A stretch of 12,066 nucleotides of DNA from G039029935 sp039029935 (GTDB lineage: Bacteria > Chloroflexota > Anaerolineae > Caldilineales > Caldilineaceae). Where the stretch lies: positions 1-12,066 of the forward strand of contig JBCCFC010000276.1 in assembly GCA_039029935.1 (NCBI GenBank). Reading direction: 5' to 3'. Shown here piece after piece: positions 1 through 6,031 of this stretch (the first letter of the stretch is position 1; each line of letters starts with the position of its first letter). The notes under the pieces were generated by a model. It searched no databases. It worked only from the letters and a program-made list of their open reading frames with translations, and was not told the DNA's origin. The translations under genes and the position numbers were made by a program.

Positions 1-2
1 CC

Positions 3-137
3 CAGCAGGAGATGCGGGAGTCTCAGCAGGAGATGCGGGAGTCTCAGCAGGAGATGCGGGAGTCTCAGCAGGAGATGCGTGAATCTCAGCAGGAGATGCG
101 TGAATCTCAGCAAGAGATGCGTGAATCTCAGCAAGAG
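3..137 (+). repeat. 21-bp in-frame tandem repeat encoding MRESQQE heptads
   Basis: Six complete 21-bp copies run from 12, 33, 54, 75, 96 and 117, preceded by a partial copy at the window edge (3-11). Copies 1-3 are identical; copies 4-6 share synonymous changes (cgg to cgt, gag to gaa, and cag to caa in the last two). The unit encodes one coiled-coil heptad, so gain or loss of a copy keeps both frame and heptad phase. The array continues beyond the window. Confidence 0.93.
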
Positions 138-758
138 ATGCGGGAGTCTATGCAGAAAATGCAAGAGTCAATCGTGTTACTTAACAAAAATCAAGAGGAG
201 ATGCGTGAGTCTCAGCAAGAGATGCGTGAGTCTATGCAGAAAATGCAAGAGTCAATCGTGTTACTCAACAAAAATCAAGAGGTGCTATTTGAGTCGCAGC
301 AAGAAATGCGGCAAGAAATGCAAAAAGATATTGGCACACTCAAAAAGAACGTAGAGAATGTGAATAAGAACGTTTTTGGTCTTGGCGAGTCGTTGGGTTA
401 CTCCTTGGAAAATGAAGCCTATCGTCTGCTACCTGCTTATCTTGAGCGAGAACACAATATCAAACTCAACAACCCGATGTTGCGTAGCTATGTAGAAGGG
501 CAGGAAGTCAATATTCTTGGCACGGGTACCAAAGATGATAAACCGATTGTGTTGGTCGGGGAGGCGAAAACACGGCTGGCAACAGGCCATTTTGAACAGC
601 TATGGCGTCATATTTTGCTAGTGAAAAAGGCACAGGAGAAGGGCGAGATTGCAGCGGGTGAAATTGTCCCAATCTTTGTCACGCACATGGCGCGCCAACA
701 GGCAGAACGCAAGGCAAAACGTGATGGCGTGATGATTGTCCATAGTTTTCAGTGGTAA
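3..758 (+). CDS. Coiled-coil protein with C-terminal PD-(D/E)XK nuclease-like domain (5' end outside window)
   Basis: The reading frame is already open at base 3 and stays inside the same heptad repeat, so the true start lies upstream and the ATG at 12 is not a credible start. The visible part has two halves. Residues 1-125 (counted from the ATG at 12) are a charged coiled coil made of MRESQQE heptads and a longer MRES-MQKMQES-IVLLNKNQE unit. From about residue 125 to 248 comes a globular domain with EVNILG (165-170) and, after a hydrophobic strand, GEAK (183-186). This spacing resembles the core of PD-(D/E)XK nuclease-like proteins, several of which carry an N-terminal coiled coil. The residue where the first catalytic Asp is expected is Asn167, so activity is uncertain. 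The gene ends 31 nt before the isomerase gene on the same strand. The coiled coil is certain; the nuclease-fold call is an inference. Confidence 0.72.
   Translation, partial: QQEMRESQQEMRESQQEMRESQQEMRESQQEMRESQQEMRESQQEMRESMQKMQESIVLLNKNQEEMRESQQEMRESMQKMQESIVLLNKNQEVLFESQQEMRQEMQKDIGTLKKNVENVNKNVFGLGESLGYSLENEAYRLLPAYLEREHNIKLNNPMLRSYVEGQEVNILGTGTKDDKPIVLVGEAKTRLATGHFEQLWRHILLVKKAQEKGEIAAGEIVPIFVTHMARQQAERKAKRDGVMIVHSFQW
138..305 (+). repeat. 84-bp direct repeat, two copies, inside the coiled-coil gene
   Basis: Bases 138-221 and 222-305 are two copies of an 84-bp unit encoding MRESMQKMQES-IVLLNKNQE followed by a MRESQQE-type heptad. The first 60 or so bases differ only at single positions (for example cgg/cgt and tta-ctt/tta-ctc). 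The end of the second copy has diverged to encode VLFESQQE. The unit is four heptads long, so it also preserves coiled-coil phase. Confidence 0.88.
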
Positions 759-789
759 AGAGATACACAAAATACTCTAGGGGAAACAA

Positions 790-1659
790 ATGAACCAAAT
801 ACTGCGCTTAGGCACATCAACCTACTCTTACTGGCACTTCACGCCGGAGAAATTCCCTATCGAAACGGTGATGGATGAAGCGGCCAAACTGGGGCTGATG
901 GGGGTTGAACTTCTACACCGCCAGATGGAGAGCGAAGACAACGGCTATCTACAAAAGCTCAAACGTCATGCCTTTAGCTTGGGGTTGAGCATGTACAACT
1001 TGAGCATTCACCAAGACTTCGTTTGGGCAGAGGCGGAGGAACGTCAGAAGCACATCGACCATACCCTACATTGTATCGATCTTGCGCATGAGATGGGCAT
1101 TGCCTCCATCCGTGTCAACTCTGGTGGTTGGCGCAAACAGGGCAGTTTTGATGAATTAATTGCCGCCAAAGGGTGGGTCGATCCTTGGGAAGGATACACC
1201 AACGAGGATGGGTTCAAGTGGTGCATCGACGCCGTTGAAGCATGTCTGCCCCATGCAGAGAAGCGCGGCGTGATGCTGTTGCTGGAAAATCACTGGGGCT
1301 TGACGACCACGCCTCAAGGTGTACTACGCATCATTGAGACGGTCAACTCGCCCTGGCTAAAAGGTATTCTCGACATGGGCAACTACTATTTTGAGGATGA
1401 CATGTACGCGGCGATGGAGATGGTCGCCCCACATATTTGGCTGGCACACACCAAAACCTATCATGGCGGTGGTACATGGTACACGCTGGACCTTGACTAT
1501 GCACGTATCTTCCGCATCCTGCTTGATGCTGGGTTCACTGGCTTCACATCGATTGAGATGGAAGGAGCCGAGGACGCATACACGGCCATGCCCAAGAGCG
1601 TCACCATGTTGCAAGCAGCTTGGGATGCGGCAGTTGGGGATGAGGTTGCTACGGGATGA
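790..1659 (+). CDS. Sugar phosphate isomerase/epimerase family protein (xylose isomerase-like TIM barrel)
   Basis: This 289-residue protein has the size and layout of the sugar phosphate isomerase/epimerase (AP endonuclease 2-like) TIM-barrel family: cytoplasmic, metal-dependent enzymes that isomerise or epimerise sugars or related polyols. Likely metal ligands at strand ends are Glu166 (LLLENH), Asp195 (ILDMGN), His220 (LAHTK) and Glu256 (SIEMEG), the usual Glu-Asp-His-Glu pattern. The start at 790 is preceded by an AGGGGA Shine-Dalgarno at 779-784. The stop overlaps the start of the galactokinase remnant (ATGA at 1656-1659), so the two were translationally coupled and this gene heads a sugar-utilisation operon continuing into anmK and the GlcNAc kinase. 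The exact substrate cannot be read from sequence. The family call is solid. Confidence 0.88.
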   Translation: MNQILRLGTSTYSYWHFTPEKFPIETVMDEAAKLGLMGVELLHRQMESEDNGYLQKLKRHAFSLGLSMYNLSIHQDFVWAEAEERQKHIDHTLHCIDLAHEMGIASIRVNSGGWRKQGSFDELIAAKGWVDPWEGYTNEDGFKWCIDAVEACLPHAEKRGVMLLLENHWGLTTTPQGVLRIIETVNSPWLKGILDMGNYYFEDDMYAAMEMVAPHIWLAHTKTYHGGGTWYTLDLDYARIFRILLDAGFTGFTSIEMEGAEDAYTAMPKSVTMLQAAWDAAVGDEVATG

Positions 1660-2051
1660 ATGATGCGTTGCGAACCATTTATAACGCGGATATGTTGCCC
1701 GAACAGCAACGGCGTTATGAGAAGGCATTGGCAAAATTTAGGGTGCGCTAGCACACAGGTGACATTGTGCGTTTAGGAGTGCTGATGAATCAAGCTCATG
1801 CCAGCGCACGCGATGACTACGAGATTAGTTGCCCAGAGATCGAGGTGCTTGTCAATACGGCGCAACAGTTGGATGGCGTGGCGGGCGCACGACTGACAGG
1901 CGCGGGGTGGGGCGGCTGTATGGTGGCGTTGGTTGCGGCGGATGCAGTGGAGATGTTTACATAACAGATTGACCAAACCTATACACAGAAAACTGGGAAA
2001 CAGGCGACCATCTTTGTCTGTAACGCAGGTCCAGGAGCAGGTAAAGTATAG
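1656..2051 (+). pseudogene. galK: Galactokinase remnant with large internal deletion and two in-frame stops
   Basis: ATG at 1656 opens 31 codons (MNDALRTIYNADMLPEQQ...) that look like the N-terminus of a galactokinase-family GHMP kinase, then hits TAG at 1749. The same frame continues directly with the C-terminal part: GDIVRLGVLMNQAH, RDDYEISCPEIE and the GHMP motif GARLTGAGWGGCMVAL. It is broken again by TAA at 1962 and ends with a recognisable tail (ATIFVCNAGPGAGKV, stop at 2049). A complete enzyme is about 380-400 residues; roughly 250-270 residues are missing at about 1740-1760, including the substrate- and ATP-binding motifs. All pieces share one frame, and similarity beyond the stops is still clear, so decay looks recent. 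A product starting at the GTG at 1767 would lack the active site. The N-terminal assignment is less certain than the C-terminal one. Confidence 0.82.
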
Positions 2052-2055
2052 CTTT

Positions 2056-3315
2056 ATGAAAATTATTGGGTTGATGAGCGGTACATCGGTGGATGGCATT
2101 GATGTTGCGGTGGCAGACATTCAGGGCGGATTAAACGCGGTGACGCCCCTCCACATTGAGCAACTCGCCTTTGACACCATCGCATGGGATGACAACATCC
2201 AACGCCATATTTTGGACATATCTAGTGAAGAAACGACCGCCGCTGCCCTCTGCGTTGCCAATTTTGCATTGGGCGAATACTTTGCCAACGCCACACTTGA
2301 CATTCTTGAAGAGAACAATATACAACACAACGAAATCGCCCTCGTTGGCAGTCATGGACAAACGATTTGGCATGATGTACGCAATGGACAGGTCACAAGC
2401 ACATTGCAGATTGGTGAGCCCAGTGTCATCGCGGCACGGACAGGTATCACAACCGTCGGTAATTTTCGAGTTGCCGACGTTGCTGTCGGTGGGCAGGGCG
2501 CACCGCTCACATCCATCTTTGACTGGCTGCTGCTACGCCCCAAACCTGGCTTACATGGCATTCAACAAGGCTGGCGCGCCGTTCAAAACATCGGTGGTAT
2601 TGCCAATGTTACCCTGCTTCCACCCACCAATCTGGACGATGCCACCGTACAGCCCTTGGCCTTTGACACCGGACCCGGCAACATGATGCTCGATTGGGCG
2701 GTACAAACCATCACCGATGGTAAGCTACAGTATGATGTGGATGGGGACATGGCCGCTGCGGGACATGTGCATGGCGCATTGCTTGAAGCATGGCTTGATC
2801 ATCCATATTTCTCGCAGCCTCTCCCCAAAACGACAGGCCGTGAGTTGTTTGGTCAACAGCTTGCTTGGCAATGGTATCAACAGGCGATGCAGATGCAAAT
2901 CAGCAACCACGATTTCATGGCAACGCTGACAGAGTTGACCGCCGCCAGTATTGCCCATGCCTATGCAACCCATGCCCGTGCCACTATCACCGAAGTCATC
3001 GTCAGTGGTGGTGGGACCAGTAACCCAACCTTGATGCGGCGTTTGGCGGCGCAGATTCATCAACAGGTAGGTGTACATGTCGTTGTGTCCACACATGCAG
3101 AGGCGGTGGGCATTGATGATGATGCCAAGGAAGCGTTGGTCTTTGCGTTGCTAGCCTATCTGGCTGTGCATGGAAAGCCAGGAAACATTCCGGCTTGCAC
3201 AGGGGCGGAAACAACACAGGTGCTTGGACAAATTTCGCCAGGAAAAAATTATGACAAAGTGCTGAGATTGATTCATGAGAATCTGTATACAGCCTATCGG
3301 AGCGGCTCTTTTTAG
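2056..3315 (+). CDS. anmK: Anhydro-N-acetylmuramic acid kinase
   Basis: AnmK hydrolyses the 1,6-anhydro ring of anhydroMurNAc and phosphorylates it with ATP to MurNAc-6-phosphate, a cytosolic step of peptidoglycan recycling. The 419-residue protein shows the N-terminal ATPase motif GLMSGTSVDG (5-14), GSHGQT (98-103), NIGGIANVT followed by FDTGPGN (203-209), whose Asp204 corresponds to the catalytic base of the family, then TGRELFG and the nucleotide-binding VSGGGTSN (316-323). It is somewhat longer than the E. coli enzyme (369 aa). I chose the ATG at 2056 because family homology starts exactly there (MKIIGLMSGTS); the frame is open back to 1933, but that stretch is galactokinase remnant read out of frame. 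The start lies 4 nt after the remnant's terminal stop and has only a weak ribosome site, suggesting former translational coupling. The downstream kinase starts immediately after its stop. Confidence 0.94.
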   Translation: MKIIGLMSGTSVDGIDVAVADIQGGLNAVTPLHIEQLAFDTIAWDDNIQRHILDISSEETTAAALCVANFALGEYFANATLDILEENNIQHNEIALVGSHGQTIWHDVRNGQVTSTLQIGEPSVIAARTGITTVGNFRVADVAVGGQGAPLTSIFDWLLLRPKPGLHGIQQGWRAVQNIGGIANVTLLPPTNLDDATVQPLAFDTGPGNMMLDWAVQTITDGKLQYDVDGDMAAAGHVHGALLEAWLDHPYFSQPLPKTTGRELFGQQLAWQWYQQAMQMQISNHDFMATLTELTAASIAHAYATHARATITEVIVSGGGTSNPTLMRRLAAQIHQQVGVHVVVSTHAEAVGIDDDAKEALVFALLAYLAVHGKPGNIPACTGAETTQVLGQISPGKNYDKVLRLIHENLYTAYRSGSF

Positions 3316-4245
3316 ATGGATAAACAACTTGTTTTGGGCGTGGATGGCGGGGGGACAAAGACAGCCTGTGTCGCTATCGACCTGAATGGAACCGTGTTGG
3401 GGACGGGGCAGAGTGGATCGGCCAACTATCACAATGTAGGGAAGGAAACGGCTTATGCTAATGTGCAACAGGCCATCCAACAAACGCTCACACTGGCGAA
3501 TAGCTCATTCGATGATGTTGGTTCAATCTGTCTGGGTATTGCTGGTGTTGACCGCCTTAATGATCGCAAGATTGTTGCGAAGTGGGTTGAAAGATTACTG
3601 CCCAACACACCATACCAACTACACAACGACGCCGTTATTGCCCTCGCCAGCGGCACGGGGGGCAAACTTCACGGGATTGTTGTCATCTGTGGCACAGGCA
3701 TGATTGTCTATGGCATTGACCATCAAGGGCAACATCATCGTGTTGCTGGGCGCGGTCCATTGCTTGGCGATGATGGAGGCGGGTACAATATCGGCATCAA
3801 CACGCTCAAAGCCATCACCGCTGCGCATGATGGCATGGGACCCAAAACCATGCTCACGCAGACGGTCTTTGCGCACTTGAAATTGAACACGGTTGACGAC
3901 CTACTCACATGGACATACCGCGACACGAGTTGGCATCGCATTGCCCAACTTTCACAGTTAACGCAGACATGTGCCAACGCAGGAGATGTGGTCGCTGGGC
4001 AGTTGGTGGCTCAGGCCGCAGATGCGCTGTTTCTGGCGATCTCGGCCATATTGACCAAATTGGACGATGGTGAGCATCAACCGATTCCTCTGCCGCTTGT
4101 GCTTGCTGGTGGCAACCTGCGTCCCGGTCCACTCAATGACGCCTTAACGAAACGGTTGTTAGATCATGCACCGCTACTCAACGTGATTCGCCCTACAGTC
4201 GAGCCTGTGATGGGGGCGGCCTATTTGGCACTCGGTAAAGTATAG
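3316..4245 (+). CDS. N-acetylglucosamine kinase-like protein, BadF/BadG/BcrA/BcrD ATPase family
   Basis: This 309-residue protein belongs to the ASKHA superfamily kinases related to N-acetylglucosamine kinase. It has phosphate motif 1 GVDGGGTKT (8-16), LGIAGVDR (73-80), the presumed catalytic Asp105 in HNDAVIAL, phosphate motif 2 CGTGMIVYG (125-133), GRGPLLGDDGGG (145-156) and the adenosine motif LAGGNLRPG near residue 270. Its ATG directly abuts the anmK stop with no intervening base, so the two are surely co-translated. Co-location with anmK points to phosphorylation of an amino sugar released from the cell wall, most likely GlcNAc; MurNAc or glucosamine are possible. Motif 2 has Met where relatives often have Ser (GTGS), and the later loop reads DDGGG rather than the common DEGSG. 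No MurQ etherase gene is in this window. Confidence 0.85.
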   Translation: MDKQLVLGVDGGGTKTACVAIDLNGTVLGTGQSGSANYHNVGKETAYANVQQAIQQTLTLANSSFDDVGSICLGIAGVDRLNDRKIVAKWVERLLPNTPYQLHNDAVIALASGTGGKLHGIVVICGTGMIVYGIDHQGQHHRVAGRGPLLGDDGGGYNIGINTLKAITAAHDGMGPKTMLTQTVFAHLKLNTVDDLLTWTYRDTSWHRIAQLSQLTQTCANAGDVVAGQLVAQAADALFLAISAILTKLDDGEHQPIPLPLVLAGGNLRPGPLNDALTKRLLDHAPLLNVIRPTVEPVMGAAYLALGKV

Positions 4246-4272
4246 CAGATTGGCAATCTGTTGCCAACCTGC
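4245..4272 (+). repeat. REP-like palindromic element after the GlcNAc kinase gene
   Basis: The last base of the kinase stop begins a compact palindrome. Two alternative hairpins can form: CAGATT-ggc-AATCTG (4246-4260), and TTGGCAA-tctg-TTGCCAA (4250-4267), the latter extended by flanking GCAG/CTGC. The first 16 bases resemble 12033-12048 at the window end, including a compensatory A-T to G-C pair change. It may also help terminate the operon, but no T-run follows. Confidence 0.6.
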
Positions 4273-4457
4273 ATATTAACTATCTGCGATACACATCACA
4301 ACCGCACCACAGCACCTTCATGTGGCCGATACTATGCCCTCACGCAGTATAGAGGAATTTTTTTGGTCCTATTACCTGCTTACTCGTATACTGTGTTATA
4401 CTATCAAAGTTCAAATAGCCGATTTGAGCTTATTCTTAATCATTGACGGAGGTGATG
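4273..4457. other. Intergenic region between sugar operon and accessory block
   Basis: I see no gene here; short open frames lack ribosome sites and recognisable content. The stretch becomes AT-rich from about 4355. It contains a run of eight T at about 4358-4365 and the promoter-like elements described separately. The last 10 bases hold a strong GGAGG ribosome site (4448-4452) for the next gene. Confidence 0.5.
4387..4402 (+). promoter_or_regulatory. Putative -10 elements upstream of the UPF0175-like gene
   Basis: Two TATACT hexamers lie at 4387-4392 and 4397-4402. The second is preceded by TG at 4394-4395, giving an extended -10 pattern (TGnTATACT). A TTGGTC at 4363-4368 sits 18 nt before the first hexamer and could be a weak -35. 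Position, about 50-60 nt upstream of a gene with a good ribosome site, fits a promoter. This is pattern matching only. Confidence 0.35.
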
Positions 4458-4823
4458 ATGAATGCAACAATTTCATTAGAGATGCCAGTAACAATTGTAG
4501 ATCAATTAACACAAAGTTGGGGAAATGTCTCTCGACGAATCTTAGAAACGATAGCCGTTGAAGCCTACCGAACAACAGCATTATCTTCTTACGATGTCCA
4601 AGTACTGCTTGGGTTTTCTTCAGGGTGGGAAACAGAGGTGTTTTTAAAAGAACATCAAGTCACCCTACATGATACTGAAAATAATGTAGTGGATGATGTC
4701 TACACAATGGCATCACCTCCATCTAACTATTCACTTGATGATTTATTGGGACAAATTACAGAAGACAATCTTCATACTGAAACAGAAGTAATCCAAAAGC
4801 TGTCCACATTAATTTTAAAATAA
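4458..4823 (+). CDS. UPF0175-like small protein (antitoxin-type)
   Basis: This 121-residue protein resembles UPF0175 family members: a short strand-like N-terminus (ATISLEMPVTIVDQL), a helix with RRILETIAVEAYR (26-38), then LSSYDVQVLLGFSS-WETEVFLKEHQV (42-68), matching the family pattern of a residue-rich helix followed by 'LS..qva.LLG.s..E.e.FL.e..v'. UPF0175 proteins are often antitoxin-like and paired with PIN-type toxins. None is adjacent here: the next genes encode a DUF5678-like protein and a protease. I chose ATG 4458 because it lies 5 nt after GGAGG (4448-4452); ATG 4455 is only 2 nt away, and the TTG at 4443 precedes the ribosome site. The acidic tail after residue 70 (HDTENNVVDDVYT...) is not part of the recognisable core. 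The gene is markedly AT-rich. The family call is moderately sure. Confidence 0.68.
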   Translation: MNATISLEMPVTIVDQLTQSWGNVSRRILETIAVEAYRTTALSSYDVQVLLGFSSGWETEVFLKEHQVTLHDTENNVVDDVYTMASPPSNYSLDDLLGQITEDNLHTETEVIQKLSTLILK

Positions 4824-4893
4824 GAAAAAAACATTTAAAGATTTCATAAAAAAGCACACATTTTTTATATGTATGATCGTTCGACAAAGGAAC

Positions 4894-5259
4894 ATGGAGA
4901 AAATGGTACAACTTCAACTATCAAATGAATTAGTCGAAAATATTCAAAATGAAGCAACTGTTCGCGGCAAAACAATTGAAGAATATTTACAAGCCTTGAT
5001 GCGTCGCGAGCGAACGTTATCTGAACGCAAAATTATTCAGGATCAACAGGAGTGGTGGTTGGCTTTGCCACTAAGTAAACGAACCAAGTATGAAGAAAAG
5101 TATATTGCTGTTCACGATAAGACCTTGGTTGACTTTGATAGTAATGAAACCACTTTGCGTAGACGAGTACGCATAAAATATGGAAAAAAACCTGTATTGA
5201 TTATGCCAGCCGAAGGACCGCAAGAAATCCGTATATTTAGTCCAAGAATCCAACATTAA
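4894..5259 (+). CDS. Small protein with DUF5678-like C-terminal domain
   Basis: The protein (about 121 residues) begins with a short strand and helix (MVQLQLSNELVENIQNEA, then GKTIEEYLQALMRRE) like the DNA-binding or dimerisation front of small antitoxin-type proteins. Its second half, WWLALPLSKRTKYEEKYIAVHDKTLVDFD followed by LRRRVRIKYGKKPVLIM (broken here at SNETT), resembles DUF5678, a small domain of unknown role with a 'YEG.yvAi..g.vV' signature. The start is uncertain: ATG 4873 has no ribosome site, ATG 4894 follows AAAGGA at 2 nt, and ATG 4903 has GGAG 3 nt before it and AAGGA 11 nt before. The stop is 2 nt from the protease start, so the two are almost certainly co-translated and probably work together. 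The function is not known to me. Confidence 0.7.
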   Translation: MEKMVQLQLSNELVENIQNEATVRGKTIEEYLQALMRRERTLSERKIIQDQQEWWLALPLSKRTKYEEKYIAVHDKTLVDFDSNETTLRRRVRIKYGKKPVLIMPAEGPQEIRIFSPRIQH

Positions 5260-5261
5260 CC

Positions 5262-5663
5262 ATGCCAAGAGCACAAGACAAACACAACTACAGTTCACAT
5301 TACTTCCCACCTGCGCCTGTACTCTCGGTTCATTTAGTCGTTCTAGAGGAATCTGTGCGTATTGGTCCCTATGACGCACTTATTGATACAGGCTCAGACG
5401 GGACATTTGTACCCACATTTTTGGTCGAGGAACTTGATCTGCCCGTTGAATACATGACCAATGTTCGGTCGCATCTCAACGAGCGTTTAATCAGCGTCTC
5501 TGTCCATAAAGTTGATATTTTATTATATGACACAATCAAGCTACCCAGCATTGATGTCGTTGCACATGATGAGGACGATGAAATTATTCTTGGTAGAAAC
5601 CTGCTAAACAAAATCCATCTATATTTAGATGGTCCCAACGAAATTACTCGTTTTGCGCCATAG
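5262..5663 (+). CDS. Retropepsin-like aspartic protease (clan AA)
   Basis: The 133-residue protein has the hallmarks of a single-domain retropepsin-like protease that would act as a homodimer. These are the catalytic loop ALIDTGSDGTFVP with Asp42, a middle beta-rich region, and the hydrophobic-hydrophobic-Gly motif IILGRN (108-113) followed by LLNKIHLYLDG. The length is typical for bacterial stand-alone clan AA proteases of the kind found in archaea, Cyanobacteria and Chloroflexota. There is no signal peptide or membrane segment, so it should be cytoplasmic. It starts 2 nt after the DUF5678-like gene with no separate ribosome site, indicating translational coupling; that neighbour is a plausible partner or substrate. 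The true substrate is unknown. The family call is strong; the biological role is open. Confidence 0.84.
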   Translation: MPRAQDKHNYSSHYFPPAPVLSVHLVVLEESVRIGPYDALIDTGSDGTFVPTFLVEELDLPVEYMTNVRSHLNERLISVSVHKVDILLYDTIKLPSIDVVAHDEDDEIILGRNLLNKIHLYLDGPNEITRFAP

Positions 5664-5931
5664 GTATGTATTTGTATTCCTGTCGCTATCAAATACGCAA
5701 AACAGAAAAAAAGTAGTACCATTAGCTAAAGTTATGACACCACTCTCAGAATGGAGAAAACAAGAAACGGGTGACACAGTACCGTTTATCGACTCTATCA
5801 CAGAGTTAGCACAAACGGGTATCTACCGCTTTGTTGTTCATGCTCGTGATAAGGATGGATTGTATGCACAGCCTGTAACTATGGAAGTCGATACATCATA
5901 CCGTATCTTCCTCCCCACCGTCAGCCGTTAA
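5664..5931 (+). pseudogene. C-terminal stump of a secreted Ig-like/beta-sandwich protein
   Basis: A frame ending at 5931 encodes a stretch with the feel of a final Ig-like or cadherin-like module (TGIYRFVVHARDKDGLYAQP, then VTMEVDT) and closes with YRIFLPTVSR. A hydrophobic tail of the type '(Y)(R/K)(I/L)(F/Y)LP..(S/R)R' is, to my knowledge, a recurrent C-terminus of secreted or surface proteins in Chloroflexota. There is no ribosome site, no signal peptide and no upstream remainder of the protein. The only upstream ATG in frame (5629) lies inside the protease gene, so this is best read as the leftover 3' end of a much larger gene removed by deletion or insertion. The left boundary is arbitrary; recognisable sequence starts at about 5735. 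Confidence 0.5.
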
Positions 5932-5952
5932 AATCAAAACCGTGGATATGGA

Positions 5953-5991
5953 GGAACGCGGGTATGGGCAATCATGCTGTATCTGCGTTCC
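5953..5991. other. Stem-loop between secreted-protein stump and oxidoreductase gene
   Basis: GGAACGC (5953-5959) pairs perfectly with GCGTTCC (5985-5991). Pairing continues inwards through two G-T wobbles to about 12 base pairs around a 15-nt loop. It sits in the roughly 100-bp gap between convergent reading directions (5931 plus, 6032 minus). No T-run follows on either strand, so intrinsic termination is possible but not shown. I see nothing else in this gap. Confidence 0.45.
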
Positions 5992-6031
5992 TTCCCATCC
6001 GTAATGACGACCATCCCCAAACAACCCCAAA

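Noticed and set aside
12..14. ATG at 12 as the gene start
   Set aside because: The repeat and open frame continue to the window edge, so any start is upstream.
3..305. CRISPR array
   Set aside because: The 21-bp and 84-bp repeats are contiguous without spacers and are in-frame coding sequence for a coiled coil.
79..354. A 91-residue frame rich in Cys, Lys and Arg
   Set aside because: It is an alternate-frame shadow of the tandem repeat; its periodicity comes from the repeat itself.
1656..2051. Stop-codon recoding or readthrough giving a functional kinase
   Set aside because: All other genes use TAA, TAG and TGA as normal stops, and the missing central 250 or more residues could not be restored by readthrough.
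1933..2055. A 41-residue N-terminal extension of AnmK
   Set aside because: It reads the galactokinase remnant in a wrong frame; AnmK family sequence begins exactly at the ATG at 2056.
4261..4446. A small gene in the gap after the GlcNAc kinase
   Set aside because: It has no ribosome site and no recognisable content, and it overlaps the REP-like element and promoter-like sequences.
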